A DNA stretch of 64,000 nucleotides from the NCBI GenBank assembly GCA_025141675.1, contig CP081161.1, forward strand, positions 3,325,501 through 3,389,500, written 5' to 3'. Under the pieces are notes generated by a model. The model did no database searches, was not told the origin of the DNA, and worked only from the letters and a program-made list of their open reading frames with translations. Shown here one piece after another: positions 1 through 9,185 of this stretch. The DNA comes from Rhodobacteraceae bacterium S2214. Lineage in GTDB: Bacteria > Pseudomonadota > Alphaproteobacteria > Rhodobacterales > Rhodobacteraceae. The stretch's first letter is position 1. Every line of letters starts with the position of its first letter. Position numbers and translations under genes: made by a program.

Positions 1-1820
1 ACGTCGAGCACGTCCATGACCTGATTGTAGTCGTCAGGGTTCACGATACCGCCCAAGAACCGTTCTTTCGCCCCGTCCATGTACCACGCGTCTGCGCCTT
101 CGTCTTCGAATGCGGCGGTGATGCGGCTGTTGACCTCGTCGCTGCGCAACAAGAAATCGGCGTCGGTCGGCAGCGCACCCTTTTTGGTGAAGCATGTCAG
201 CGGCACACCCCACGCGCGTTGCCGCGATAGTACCCAGTCGGGACGATCAGAGATCATCGCGTGCAGACGGTTGCGTCCTTTTGGCGGCGTCCATGTCACC
301 AGTTCGTCGATGGACCGCAACGCGCGTTCGCGGATCGTGGTGCCGTATGTGTCCTGACCGTCGCCAACTGCTTTATCCACGGCGGCAAACCATTGCGGCG
401 TGTTGCGGTAGATGATTGGCGCTTTGGATCGCCATGAATGCGGGTAGCTGTGTTTGATTTTGCCACGCGCGAGCAGACCGCCAACGGCCGCTAGTTTCGA
501 GATGACAGCGCCGTTTGCGTCGCCTTCCCAATCGCCCTTTTTAGCCTTCGCCCGCAGGATGCGTTTGCCGCCAAAGAATGGCAGGTCTTCGCGGAAAGAT
601 CCGTCGTCCATCACGTTATAGGTGATCATCTGCTCAAGCATGCCGAGGTCGCGGTAGAGTTCGAATTCTTCCATCCCGTGCGATGGTGCGCAATGGACAA
701 AACCAGTACCTTCTTCGTCGGTCACGAAGTCAGCGGCGCGGAAATCGCGTGGTTGGTCCCATTCGCCATTGCCGCCTTCGACGCCGTTCAGCGGGTGGCG
801 CAGGGAAATCGTTGCAAGCTCTGACGCCTCAACGGACCGGATGCGCCGCCACATGTTTTCATCCAGCCGTGCTTTGGTCAGCACGCCGTCGGCCAATTTG
901 TCAGCCAGGATGAACTTTTCGCCGATGGTGCACCAGCTTTCCTCGGGTGTGCCGATGACCTCGTAAAGGCCATAATCATAGTCGGCGCCGTAAACGACCG
1001 CCTTGTTTGACGGGATCGTCCAAGGCGTGGTGGTCCAGATCACAACGCTGGTGTTCAGCAAATCCTCGGCGAGGTTCTGTTGAATGCCTTCGAAATCGCC
1101 CGCTTCATCCAGCAGGGCCATATCGACGCCTTCGCCTTTGGCGCGGACAGCGAATTTCACCCAGATCGCGTGGCTTTCTTTGTCGTGGTATTCGACCTCA
1201 GCTTCGGCAAGCGCTGTTTGTTCAACCGGCGACCACATGACGGGTTTGGAGCCTTGGTACAGCGTCCCGTTCATCAGGAATTTCTGGAATTCTTCCGCAA
1301 TCACGCGTTCTGCGTGGAAATCCATCGTCAGGTATGGGTTTTCCCATTTACCAGTGACGCCCAAGCGTTTGAATTCTTCGCGCTGGATGTCGACCCAACC
1401 CGCAGCAAAATCGCGGCATTCTTGGCGGAATTCCACGACAGGTACATCGTCCTTGTCGCGGCCTTTTTCGCGGTATTTTTCTTCGATCTTCCATTCGATT
1501 GGCAGGCCGTGGCAATCCCAACCAGGGATATAACGTGCGTCTTTGCCCATCATCTGTTGGGACCGCACCACAAAATCCTTGAGGATTTTGTTCAGCGCGT
1601 GACCGATGTGCAGGTGACCGTTCGCATACGGCGGGCCGTCGTGCAACGTGAATGGTTCACGTGTTTCCGCCTTCGCTTTGTCGCGCAGGCGGTCGTAAAC
1701 GCCGATGCGGTTCCAGCGATCAAGCCATTCAGGTTCACGCTTTGGCAGACCAGCCCGCATCGGGAAGTCCGTTTTGGGCAGGTTCAGGGTCGATTTGTAT
1801 TCAGGGGTGTCGGCGCACAT
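1..1820 (-). CDS. ileS: Isoleucyl-tRNA synthetase, N-terminal part (gene runs off the left edge)
   Basis: Class I aminoacyl-tRNA synthetase that charges tRNA-Ile in the cytoplasm. Translating the minus strand from the ATG at 1820 gives an open frame of about 606 residues to the window edge. It begins MCADTPEYKSTLNLPKTDF and carries the HIGH signature at residues 69-72 inside PPYANGHLHIGHALNK. The large CP1 editing insertion follows. The frame ends at the edge just before the region where the KMSKS loop is expected, so roughly the C-terminal third, including the anticodon-binding domain, is missing here. The identification rests on the HIGH context and the CP1 sequence, and is secure. Confidence 0.95.
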   Translation of the reverse strand, partial: MCADTPEYKSTLNLPKTDFPMRAGLPKREPEWLDRWNRIGVYDRLRDKAKAETREPFTLHDGPPYANGHLHIGHALNKILKDFVVRSQQMMGKDARYIPGWDCHGLPIEWKIEEKYREKGRDKDDVPVVEFRQECRDFAAGWVDIQREEFKRLGVTGKWENPYLTMDFHAERVIAEEFQKFLMNGTLYQGSKPVMWSPVEQTALAEAEVEYHDKESHAIWVKFAVRAKGEGVDMALLDEAGDFEGIQQNLAEDLLNTSVVIWTTTPWTIPSNKAVVYGADYDYGLYEVIGTPEESWCTIGEKFILADKLADGVLTKARLDENMWRRIRSVEASELATISLRHPLNGVEGGNGEWDQPRDFRAADFVTDEEGTGFVHCAPSHGMEEFELYRDLGMLEQMITYNVMDDGSFREDLPFFGGKRILRAKAKKGDWEGDANGAVISKLAAVGGLLARGKIKHSYPHSWRSKAPIIYRNTPQWFAAVDKAVGDGQDTYGTTIRERALRSIDELVTWTPPKGRNRLHAMISDRPDWVLSRQRAWGVPLTCFTKKGALPTDADFLLRSDEVNSRITAAFEDEGADAWYMDGAKERFLGGIVNPDDYNQVMDVLD

Positions 1821-1887
1821 GGGTGGCGTCCTTTGGATCATATCACGTCATAGGATGAGGGTCGGCGCGCGGTCGCAACACCTGAAG

Positions 1888-1917
1888 CCCGGCTCGTCTG
1901 GTGGTCAGACAGCCGGG
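1888..1917. other. Strong hairpin in the ileS / monooxygenase divergent spacer
   Basis: CCCGGCT and GTCTG pair with CAGAC and AGCCGGG around a GTGGT loop, with a single C bulge, giving 12 base pairs. It lies about 70 bp upstream of ileS and 150 bp upstream of the divergent flavoprotein gene. No T-tract follows on either strand, so it is not a standard terminator. The rest of the 244-bp spacer shows nothing else I can name. Confidence 0.5.
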
Positions 1918-2064
1918 TGAATAATTCGTATTTGGATCATCATGTGATGTCTCATAAAGCGGCTTATAAGGCGCTGTCCCGCGCGGGTAAAGAGGCGGCT
2001 TTGCCCCATGGTTTGCGCGGATTTATGCGGTTAGTGTGCCCGAAAGTCAGGTTAGAGGGTCACG

Positions 2065-3264
2065 ATGGGTTCTGTTCAAAAGATTGCGGTTGTTGGTGCG
2101 GGAATCGGCGGCTTGGCGGCGGCGTCGATGTTGGCGGATCAGGGCCATGATGTGACAGTCTTTGACCAGTTTGATACGCCCCGCCCAGTTGGGTCGGGTC
2201 TGGTGATCCAGCCGATTGGTCAGGCTGTACTGGATAGTGTTGGTGCGGGTGATCTTGCGCGTGCGAAGGGCAATTTCATCAGCCGGATGTTGGGCCATGT
2301 GGAACCATCGGGGCGACGGGTGCTGGATGTTCATTACGATGCCAAACACGGTCTGCAGCGCGGTTTGGCCATCCACCGCGCGAGTCTGTTTGATGCGTTA
2401 TTCCAAGCCGCACAGACCCGCGATATCGCATTGCAAAGCAGCGCCGAGATCAAGTCAGCCTCTGCTGGCGTTTTGACCACCGCCGATGGGCAACAATTTG
2501 GACCGTTTGATCTGGTTGTGGATAGCGCCGGTGCAGGATCCCCTTTGTCGCCGATTGTGTCGCGCCCTTTGGCTTATGGCGCGATTTGGGGCACCGTCGA
2601 TTGGCCGGAAACAGATTTACCGAACGATTACCTGAGCCAGTGTTATCGCCGTGCGGACCGGATGGTGGGTGTCTTGCCGATTGGAACATTGCCGGGTGAC
2701 GACCGCCCGAAGGCCGCGATCTTTTGGTCAATGCCGTCCGGTGCGCATGCCGATTGGGTGGCAGGCGGCGTCGATGCTTGGCGCGATGCGGCGACGGCGT
2801 TGTGGCCTGCCTTTGCCCCTTTTGCTGCTCAGATCACGCAGACCGATCAAATGACGATGGCCCGCTACACTCACGGGACTTTGCGCAAACCCTTCGGCAA
2901 CGACATCGTTCACATTGGTGATGCCGCGCACCGCGCCAGCCCGCAGTTGGGCCAGGGGGCGAATATGGCGTTGCTGGATGCTGTTGCCTTAGCGAAAGCT
3001 GTGTCCGTAGCCGGTGTCGATGCCGCCCCTGCCCTATATGCAAAGGCACGTCGTTGGCATGTTTGGGCGTTTCAGGCGATGTCGGCCGCGTTTACCCCGC
3101 AGTATCAATCGGACAGTACGTTCCTGCCGAAGTTGCGCGATCACGTGATGTTTCCGGTGTCACAAATTTGGCCAGCGCCGCATGTGTTGACGCAGATTGT
3201 GCGCGGGACGATCCTGCCGCCGATGGGCCGGCTCAGCCATGTCGGCAAGCCGGACTTTCGTTAA
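2065..3264 (+). CDS. FAD-dependent monooxygenase (PHBH-fold flavoprotein)
   Basis: Aromatic-ring hydroxylase-type flavoprotein of 399 residues. The N-terminal Rossmann motif GAGIGG is at residues 11-16, followed by the acidic strand end typical of FAD binding (VTVFDQFD). The second FAD motif, HIGDAAHRASPQLGQG, is near residues 283-298. The ATG at 2065 follows an AGAGGG ribosome-binding site at good spacing. The gene stands alone and converges on the extensin-like gene with a 4-bp overlap of the 3' ends. The substrate cannot be told from the sequence: ubiquinone-type hydroxylases and salicylate-type enzymes share this fold. Confidence 0.85.
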   Translation: MGSVQKIAVVGAGIGGLAAASMLADQGHDVTVFDQFDTPRPVGSGLVIQPIGQAVLDSVGAGDLARAKGNFISRMLGHVEPSGRRVLDVHYDAKHGLQRGLAIHRASLFDALFQAAQTRDIALQSSAEIKSASAGVLTTADGQQFGPFDLVVDSAGAGSPLSPIVSRPLAYGAIWGTVDWPETDLPNDYLSQCYRRADRMVGVLPIGTLPGDDRPKAAIFWSMPSGAHADWVAGGVDAWRDAATALWPAFAPFAAQITQTDQMTMARYTHGTLRKPFGNDIVHIGDAAHRASPQLGQGANMALLDAVALAKAVSVAGVDAAPALYAKARRWHVWAFQAMSAAFTPQYQSDSTFLPKLRDHVMFPVSQIWPAPHVLTQIVRGTILPPMGRLSHVGKPDFR

Positions 3265-4169
3265 CGGCAGTACGACCCAGATCGGTAGCTTGCTGTGTCA
3301 AAATGAAAATGGTCGCGATGAAACCGGTTCGCGTTGGGACCCAGCACAGTGCCAAAAGGCCCGCAGGCGGCTTGCCACATACGTCGCAAAGCGTTGGAAT
3401 CGCGCGATGAATTCCAGCCTGTCAAAACAGTAATCTCGCGACCGCTTTTCAGACCGATACCCGCGATGTCGATTGCTTTGCCGAATGCATGTTCGGACAA
3501 ACGGCCTGTTGAGGCCGCATTGCGATTACGGCAAGCGTAGTGCGAGACCACGCGCAAAGACAACGCCTGCCCGCCTGTCGCGGGTTGCGCGCCCGTCGTC
3601 ACCCAGCGTTTCAGCGCTGATGCCGTGCGACAATCGATGGTCGCGGCTGGTTGCAAGGTCACACCAGCTACCGATCGCACGCGCACAGCGTTATCGATGC
3701 CACACCGTCCCCGACCGTTCACACGCCCGATAGCTTCGCCTTGGATCGCGGGGTCGCCGCAGACTTGACCCCGCCGGATGGCCGCGGCGCGTTGTTGCGC
3801 GGCACGTTCAATTGCAGCTGGGCGTTGCGTCGGGCGTTCAGACAAGGCGGGTGCCGTCGGGCTAAATGCAAAGAGATCTTGTTCAGCCCGCAATTGCGGA
3901 TCAGTCGCAGCACCATGCGCCAATTCAGGGCGTTCGTAGGGGCGTGCCGTCGGACGCAGTTCAGCGGATGGGACCGTTAGACGCGGGGCCATCGCAATCA
4001 CACCCGGCGTGCGGGACAAAGGCCGAATGGCCGATAGATCAGGTTGAATAGGTGCAACCGGAGCAGTCGTTTGCGCTGCAGGCCGTGCGTTCGGGCGTTG
4101 CGTTGCGTCTTGCGCTAAGGCCGTGCTGCACCCGAGCGTGCAAAGCAAAAGGGCCGCGCGAAAAATCAA
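3261..4169 (-). CDS. Extensin-like C-terminal domain protein (probable periplasmic peptidase)
   Basis: 302 residues. A signal peptide (MIFRAALLLCTLGCSTALA) is followed by a proline- and arginine-rich low-complexity linker to about residue 125, then the bacterial extensin-like domain. That domain has the metal-ligand pattern of the M15 D-Ala-D-Ala carboxypeptidase fold: the histidine and aspartate of SEHAFGKAID and the pair in HRDHFHFD near the C-terminus. Several conserved cysteines fit an oxidising compartment. It is probably exported and acts on peptidoglycan; this is family knowledge, not shown here. Its start overlaps the end of tyrC by 4 bp (ATGA), so the two are co-transcribed with hisC. 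Confidence 0.8.
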   Translation of the reverse strand: MIFRAALLLCTLGCSTALAQDATQRPNARPAAQTTAPVAPIQPDLSAIRPLSRTPGVIAMAPRLTVPSAELRPTARPYERPELAHGAATDPQLRAEQDLFAFSPTAPALSERPTQRPAAIERAAQQRAAAIRRGQVCGDPAIQGEAIGRVNGRGRCGIDNAVRVRSVAGVTLQPAATIDCRTASALKRWVTTGAQPATGGQALSLRVVSHYACRNRNAASTGRLSEHAFGKAIDIAGIGLKSGREITVLTGWNSSRDSNALRRMWQAACGPFGTVLGPNANRFHRDHFHFDTASYRSGSYCR

Positions 4170-5089
4170 TCTTTCGTGCCCGGAGTCCGGCCAAAATTCG
4201 GCTCTGACGTGTCTTGGCCCGCTTCGATAATGCCACGCCGGATCGCCCGTGTGCGTGTGAAGTAGTCGTGCAGATGTTCACCATCGCCTTGCCGGATGGC
4301 CCGTTGTAATGCGAATAGCTCTTCGGTGAAGCGGCCCAGAATTTCCAGCGTCGCGTCTTTGTTCGTCAGAAACACATCCCGCCACATCGTTGGATCGGAT
4401 GCTGCGATACGGGTGAAATCTCGAAAACCAGCTGCCGAAAATTTCACAACTTCGCTTTCGGTGACGCGCGCCAGATCGTCGGCGACCCCAACCATTGTGT
4501 AGGCGATCAGATGGGGCGTGTGGCTGGTGACAGCCAAAACCAGATCGTGGTGATCCGGCGTCATGGTTTCGACGTTTGCGCCCAGCGCTTCCCAGTATTG
4601 CGTGAGCTGATCGACTTTGGCCGGATCGGAGTTTTCAAGCGGCACAAGGATATTCCAACGGTTGTCGAATAGCGTCGCGAAGCCAGAATGCGGGCCGGAA
4701 TGTTCGGTCCCTGCCAGCGGGTGACCGGGGATAAAGTGAACACCGTCAGGGACATGCGGGTTCACAATGTCGATCACCGCTTGTTTGACCGACCCGACAT
4801 CTGTCAGCGTCGCACCCTGTTTCAGATGCGGTCCGATGTCGGCCATAACGGCTTCCATCGCCCCAACGGGCACACACAGCACGACCAGATCAGCGTTTTT
4901 CACAGCTTCGATAGCGGTTTCAGTGATCCGGTCACACAGGTTTATTTCGGTCGCGATTGCGCGTGTTTCGGCGGACCGCGCGGTGCCGACAATTTCGGTC
5001 ACACATTTCGCGCGGCGCATCGCATGCGCCATGGAACCCGCGATGAGGCCAAGACCGATCAGCGCGACCCGTTCGAAGATGACGGCCAT
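4166..5089 (-). CDS. tyrC: Prephenate/arogenate dehydrogenase
   Basis: 307 residues; oxidative decarboxylation step of tyrosine biosynthesis (prephenate or arogenate plus NAD(P)+). The dinucleotide-binding loop GLGLIAGS is at residues 11-18, and GHPLAGTEHSGP in the middle is the family signature around the catalytic histidine. The C-terminal helical domain holds the conserved HTPHLIAY. Its start codon overlaps the stop of hisC, an arrangement typical of alphaproteobacterial hisC-tyrC pairs in which HisC also transaminates aromatic keto acids. tyrA is an alternative name. Confidence 0.92.
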   Translation of the reverse strand: MAVIFERVALIGLGLIAGSMAHAMRRAKCVTEIVGTARSAETRAIATEINLCDRITETAIEAVKNADLVVLCVPVGAMEAVMADIGPHLKQGATLTDVGSVKQAVIDIVNPHVPDGVHFIPGHPLAGTEHSGPHSGFATLFDNRWNILVPLENSDPAKVDQLTQYWEALGANVETMTPDHHDLVLAVTSHTPHLIAYTMVGVADDLARVTESEVVKFSAAGFRDFTRIAASDPTMWRDVFLTNKDATLEILGRFTEELFALQRAIRQGDGEHLHDYFTRTRAIRRGIIEAGQDTSEPNFGRTPGTKD

Positions 5090-6174
5090 TACCGCGCCCC
5101 TTTGTATTGCGCGATGCCGTGTACGACACGGCGGCAGGCACTTTCATCGCCGACGGTGATCCGCAAGCAGTGCGGCAGTTTGTAACCAGCGACACGGCGC
5201 ACAAGGATGCCTTCGGATTTGAGGTGGTCGTCACAAGCGTTTGCTTCCTGTTCGGACCCGAAACGGGCCAGAACGAAGTTGGCTGTGGATGTGTCACATG
5301 GCACGCCGATTTCGGCCAATGCGTTGGCCAGCCAGTCGCGCCATTTGGCGTTTTCTGTCCGGCATTTTTCGAGGTAGTCGAGGTCACGCACTGATGCTTC
5401 CGCCGCCGCAAGTGCCGCAGAGGACAGGTTGAACGGACCACGGATGCGGTTCAGCACGTCGATGATTTCTTTTGGGCCGTACCCCCAACCAACCCGCAAT
5501 CCACCAAGGCCATAAATCTTGGAAAACGTGCGGGTCATGACGACGTTGTCGCGGGCTTCGATAATTGATGCCCCGCCATCGTAGCCGTCGACGAATTCTG
5601 CGTAGGCCCCGTCGAGCACCAGGATCGTATGATCAGGCACGCCGTCGGCCAGCCGCATCAGATCGCCTTCGCCGATCATGGTGCTGGTCGGATTGTTCGG
5701 GTTCGCAATGAAAACCAGCTTTGTATTGCTGTTACAGGCGTCAAGGATCGCATCGACGTCTGTCACGCGGTCGTTTTCTTTCACCTCAACGGGTGTCGCA
5801 CCCGCGGCCAGCGTTGAAATGCGGTACATGGCAAAGCCGTGTTCGGTGTGGATGACTTCATCACCCGGACCGGCGTAGCATTGGCACAAGAAGTGGATGA
5901 TTTCGTCCGATCCGACGCCGCAAATCACGCGATTAGGGTCCACTTTCCACGTCTCGCCAATTGCACGACGCAGTGGGCCGTGGTCGGTGGACGGGTAACG
6001 GTGCATGTCGTGGACCGACCGCGTCACTGCTTCTTTCGCAGCCGCTGATGGTCCAAGCGGGTTTTCGTTCGACGACAGTTTTAACACGTTGGTCTGCCCG
6101 TCCACATGGGACGCACCGCCTACGTATAAAGCGATGTCCATAATCCCGCGCTTGGGCTTAATCTGGCTAGCCAT
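5089..6174 (-). CDS. hisC: Histidinol-phosphate aminotransferase
   Basis: Class II PLP aminotransferase (361 residues) converting imidazole-acetol phosphate to histidinol phosphate. The PLP lysine is in [14 protein letters not shown] near residue 219; NPNNPTS and LDGAYAEF are the other cofactor motifs. The ATG at 6174 is preferred over 6189 because GGGGA lies 9 bases upstream. It overlaps tyrC by one base and is likely shared between histidine and aromatic amino acid synthesis. Confidence 0.93.
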   Translation of the reverse strand: MASQIKPKRGIMDIALYVGGASHVDGQTNVLKLSSNENPLGPSAAAKEAVTRSVHDMHRYPSTDHGPLRRAIGETWKVDPNRVICGVGSDEIIHFLCQCYAGPGDEVIHTEHGFAMYRISTLAAGATPVEVKENDRVTDVDAILDACNSNTKLVFIANPNNPTSTMIGEGDLMRLADGVPDHTILVLDGAYAEFVDGYDGGASIIEARDNVVMTRTFSKIYGLGGLRVGWGYGPKEIIDVLNRIRGPFNLSSAALAAAEASVRDLDYLEKCRTENAKWRDWLANALAEIGVPCDTSTANFVLARFGSEQEANACDDHLKSEGILVRRVAGYKLPHCLRITVGDESACRRVVHGIAQYKGAR

Positions 6175-6234
6175 TGTCGTGTTCCCCATTTCGTCTGGTG
6201 TTATTTAGCTGGCCTGCACCGCCCTGACCAGAGC

Positions 6235-6927
6235 TTATCCCCGCTGGCGCAGACGTGCGACCAAAGCGCCCCAACCGCCCGGCACAAGGATGGTTGCTGC
6301 GGCAAAGCCAAAGACGAAGCCGGCGAGTTCCGCGATCCACGACTGCCCGCCGCCAAACAACAGACCAAAGACCAATTGTAGGCCCAAAAGGAAGCCAATC
6401 AAACGGAAGGCCGTTAGTTGGTTTTGGCCCGTTTGGCCAAGGCGCAGCCACAGGATGTACGTGTATGACCCGATCAGTGCGAAGATCGCGGGATATGCCC
6501 CGAACAGCGGACTGGAATCGCGGGCGAGCAGGCAGAATATGACCGCCCCGAAGATCGACCCGCCAAAGAAGACGACCAGCGTTTTGATTGACCCGAACGC
6601 GTCCCCAACGAATTTGCCCAGCGCAAGCAAAAGCGCAATTGCAAACAACGCGTGGGTAAAGTCACCATGAACGAAGGGATAGGTCACAAAGCGTTGCACC
6701 AGATCGCGGCCATAATCGCCACGGGTTGTGATCACTTCGAGCACGAGTGGCGAGATGCCGTAGTCCTGCAACGCCCCGATCCGCCAGCCGATGCCCGTAG
6801 GCCCACCAATGATGCCAGCAGCCGCAAGCGACAACGCCCCTTCGACGACAACCATGATCAAGGCCAGCACGATAATTGCTGGCGGTAACGGGTTCACGGG
6901 CGGTTCAAAATCCGGATCGCTATGCAT
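6235..6927 (-). CDS. Rhomboid-family membrane protein lacking the catalytic residues
   Basis: 230 residues with about six membrane helices in the rhomboid arrangement. In active rhomboids the serine sits in GxSG; here the matching loop reads GAYP (143-146). The catalytic histidine in AHLxG is replaced by glutamate (AELAG, 199-203), and the oxyanion asparagine of the HxxxN helix is also absent (FTHALFAIA). It should therefore be a pseudoprotease, possibly binding or escorting membrane proteins; that role is inferred. The start at 6927 ([10 protein letters not shown]) is preferred to 6975 because the longer N-terminus reaches back toward the divergent trpS and looks like non-coding sequence. 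Confidence 0.8.
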   Translation of the reverse strand: MHSDPDFEPPVNPLPPAIIVLALIMVVVEGALSLAAAGIIGGPTGIGWRIGALQDYGISPLVLEVITTRGDYGRDLVQRFVTYPFVHGDFTHALFAIALLLALGKFVGDAFGSIKTLVVFFGGSIFGAVIFCLLARDSSPLFGAYPAIFALIGSYTYILWLRLGQTGQNQLTAFRLIGFLLGLQLVFGLLFGGGQSWIAELAGFVFGFAAATILVPGGWGALVARLRQRG

Positions 6928-7018
6928 GGTCGTCGTTCCCCAAGGCCTGTTGAAAGTCGTGTATCTGTCTGGCATGGGTATGCGACCTCATTTCAGATGG
7001 CCAGAGTGGACCCGTCAC

Positions 7019-8041
7019 ATGACACAAACACAATTCACACCCCGCGTTTTTTCGGGGATTAAACCGTCCGGCGGTCTTACGCTGGGCAATTACCTTGGCG
7101 CGATCAAACGGTTCGTGGGTATGCAAGGCGATATGCAGACGATTTACTGCGTTGTGGACATGCATGCGATTACCGTCTGGCAAGACCCTGCAGAGCTGGC
7201 AAATGCCACACGTGAAGTGGCTGCTGGGTATCTGGCGTCCGGCCTTGATCCGGCGCAATCCATTTTGTTCAACCAGTCCGCTGTTGCGGCACATGCCGAA
7301 TTAGGCTGGATTTTCAACTGTGTGGCCCGTGTCGGTTGGATGAACCGGATGACCCAGTTCAAGGACAAGGCTGGTGCGAATGCTGAGAAGGTGTCGCTTG
7401 GCCTGTACGCCTACCCTGCCCTAATGGCCGCCGATATTTTGCTGTATCACGCCACCCATGTGCCAGTGGGTGAAGACCAGAAGCAGCATGTTGAACTGAC
7501 GCGCGATATCGCGAAGAAATTTAACCACGACTTCAAAAACGACTTCTTCCCTGAGACGACCCCAGTGATCGAAGGCCCCGCGACGCGGATCATGAACCTG
7601 CGCGACGGTACCAAGAAGATGTCGAAGTCCGGTGAATCGGACATGGAACGCATCAACATGACGGATGGCGCGGACCTGATCGCGAAGAAGTTCAAGAAAG
7701 CACGGACCGATCCTGATGCTTTGCCAGACACAATGGACGGTCTGAAAGACCGGCCCGAGGCAAAGAACCTCGTCGAGATTTACGCCGCTTTGGATGACCG
7801 TAGCGCCGATGATGTGATCACCGAATATGCAGGTGCCGGTTGGGGTAAATTCAAACCTGCGCTGGCGGATCTAGCTGTTGAAAAACTCAGCCCGATTTCC
7901 GGCGAAATGGCGCGCCTGATGGATGATCCTACAGAGATCGACCGGATTTTGGCGGATGGTGCTGTAAAGGCGCGCGAAATCGCAGAACCTATTTTACAGC
8001 AAACCTACGACATCGTCGGGCTGCTGCGGCCACAGCGCTAA
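7019..8041 (+). CDS. trpS: Tryptophanyl-tRNA synthetase
   Basis: 340 residues, class I synthetase charging tRNA-Trp. It starts [19 protein letters not shown]. The HIGH-equivalent TLGNYLGAI is near residues 21-29, and a perfect KMSKS lies at about 200-204. The size matches the compact bacterial TrpRS. An upstream in-frame extension to 6791 overlaps the divergent rhomboid gene and was trimmed. Transcription appears monocistronic. Confidence 0.96.
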   Translation: MTQTQFTPRVFSGIKPSGGLTLGNYLGAIKRFVGMQGDMQTIYCVVDMHAITVWQDPAELANATREVAAGYLASGLDPAQSILFNQSAVAAHAELGWIFNCVARVGWMNRMTQFKDKAGANAEKVSLGLYAYPALMAADILLYHATHVPVGEDQKQHVELTRDIAKKFNHDFKNDFFPETTPVIEGPATRIMNLRDGTKKMSKSGESDMERINMTDGADLIAKKFKKARTDPDALPDTMDGLKDRPEAKNLVEIYAALDDRSADDVITEYAGAGWGKFKPALADLAVEKLSPISGEMARLMDDPTEIDRILADGAVKAREIAEPILQQTYDIVGLLRPQR

Positions 8042-8050
8042 GCTGGACAC

Positions 8051-8080
8051 AAAAAGGGGGTGGGAGTTTCCCCCCACCCC
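8051..8080 (-). terminator. Rho-independent terminator of the PRC-barrel gene
   Basis: GGGGTGGG (8057-8064) pairs with CCCACCCC (8073-8080). On the minus strand the stem is followed by TTTTT (8055-8051), so it serves the gene ending at 8105. Because it also lies just behind trpS it may act in both directions. Confidence 0.75.
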
Positions 8081-8104
8081 GATCAGTTTACAATTCAGAA
8101 GGTG

Positions 8105-8920
8105 TTACCCTTCGTATTCTGGCTGTGCTTCTAGCGCTTCTTGGGTGCTGTCGATATAGACGCGGAAGTCGTCACCGTCGTCAGAACGTGTGATGTTCAG
8201 CTCTTCCAGCGTCACCGCAACTGGGCGTTCGCCCATGCCAAGGAAACCACCAACGTCGATCACCGCGCGGCCAATCGTGCCGTCGTCGTTCAGGATCAGT
8301 TCACTGATTTCACCCACATCTTCGTCGTTCAGGCCGTAAACGCGTGCACCGGTCAGGTCTTCCGTGGTCAGATCTTCGTTGCTGACGCGTGTGTATCCTT
8401 CACGTTCGATGTCTGGTGCCATCAACATTGGACGGTCTGCATCGTCCGTCATTGCGGCTTGGTCATCCGTCATTGTGTCTTCATCGGCATCGCTTCCAAT
8501 GTAGGCTGGCGCATCTTCGATACCCGCAACGCTGGACTGTACGACAACAAAGTATTCATCGGCTTCTTCACCGTCACTGATAAACTTCAGCTCATCCATG
8601 CTGATTGAGACGTCTTTTTCGCCAATGCCGATAAAGCCACCGACGCCTACGATCACGTTTTGCACGTCACCGGCGCGGGACAGAACGATTTCATTGATCT
8701 CGCCAATGTCATCCCATTCTTTTTCACCGTCTGCTTCGACGGTCATTTCTGCGTCCACTTCGTTTTCGGATGCGTAGACACGTGCACCGATCAGTTCAGA
8801 GGCATTGAGGTTGATAGCGGAGTCGAACTCCATGTCAGAAAACACGGCTGTGTGTCCGTCGGCGTATGCAGTCGTTCCAAGTACAAGTGCTGCGGCGGTT
8901 GTTGTAAGAAAGCGTTTCAT
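8105..8920 (-). CDS. Exported protein with two PRC-barrel domains
   Basis: 271 residues. The signal peptide is MKRFLTTTAAALVLGTTAYA. Two PRC-barrel repeats follow, around residues 35-110 and 180-255. Each has the pattern L-x-GARVY, G-x-I-x-E-x-(V/L)L and (V/I)-x-V-GGF-(I/L)-G-(I/M)-GE. The two halves are joined by an acidic linker rich in D, T and M, and the mature protein is strongly acidic. Similar secreted PRC-barrel proteins in alphaproteobacteria are often stress-induced, which agrees with the GGAAC-N16-CGTT promoter upstream. The biochemical role is unknown. Confidence 0.85.
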   Translation of the reverse strand: MKRFLTTTAAALVLGTTAYADGHTAVFSDMEFDSAINLNASELIGARVYASENEVDAEMTVEADGEKEWDDIGEINEIVLSRAGDVQNVIVGVGGFIGIGEKDVSISMDELKFISDGEEADEYFVVVQSSVAGIEDAPAYIGSDADEDTMTDDQAAMTDDADRPMLMAPDIEREGYTRVSNEDLTTEDLTGARVYGLNDEDVGEISELILNDDGTIGRAVIDVGGFLGMGERPVAVTLEELNITRSDDGDDFRVYIDSTQEALEAQPEYEG

Positions 8921-8972
8921 CGTATTCTCCTCAGTAGTTATCCGCTGAATTCGTCAGCGGTTACGGCTAAGC

Positions 8973-8997
8973 AACGACAAGCCCGGCAGATCGTTCC
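8973..8997 (-). promoter_or_regulatory. Sigma-EcfG (general stress) type promoter
   Basis: On the minus strand GGAAC (8997-8993) and CGTT (8976-8973) are separated by exactly 16 bases, matching the alphaproteobacterial general-stress consensus GGAAC-N16/17-CGTT. The start codon of the PRC-barrel gene is about 53 bp downstream, leaving a normal leader. A looser plus-strand match (GGAAC at 9021, CGTT at 9044, spacer 18) faces the SGNH hydrolase gene. Confidence 0.65.
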
Positions 8998-9185
8998 AAG
9001 AAAATTTCATGATTTTTCGCGGAACCCAGAAACGTGAAATTTCCGTTTGCTCTGGCACCCTTAATATATAGTGCCCCCCATTTTCCGGCGTGACTGGGCC
9101 CGCATTTGCGCAGCTTTTCGGGAACCCAATTGCCGTTCTGAAGTTGCTCCTGCGAACCTACGAAACACTGCCTTGGAGAGAGAAG

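Noticed and set aside
1821..2064. T-box or other riboswitch in the ileS leader
   Set aside because: No specifier loop or antiterminator sequence is visible, and T-boxes are not expected in this group; only a plain hairpin is seen.
1947..2150. Small plus-strand frame beginning MSHKAAYKALSRAGKEAAL
   Set aside because: It runs into the flavoprotein gene in another frame and has no ribosome-binding site or family resemblance.
6727..6737. Near-match TTGTGATCACT inside the rhomboid gene (and TGTGATCACC in trpS)
   Set aside because: One mismatch and inside coding sequence far from a start; expected by chance.
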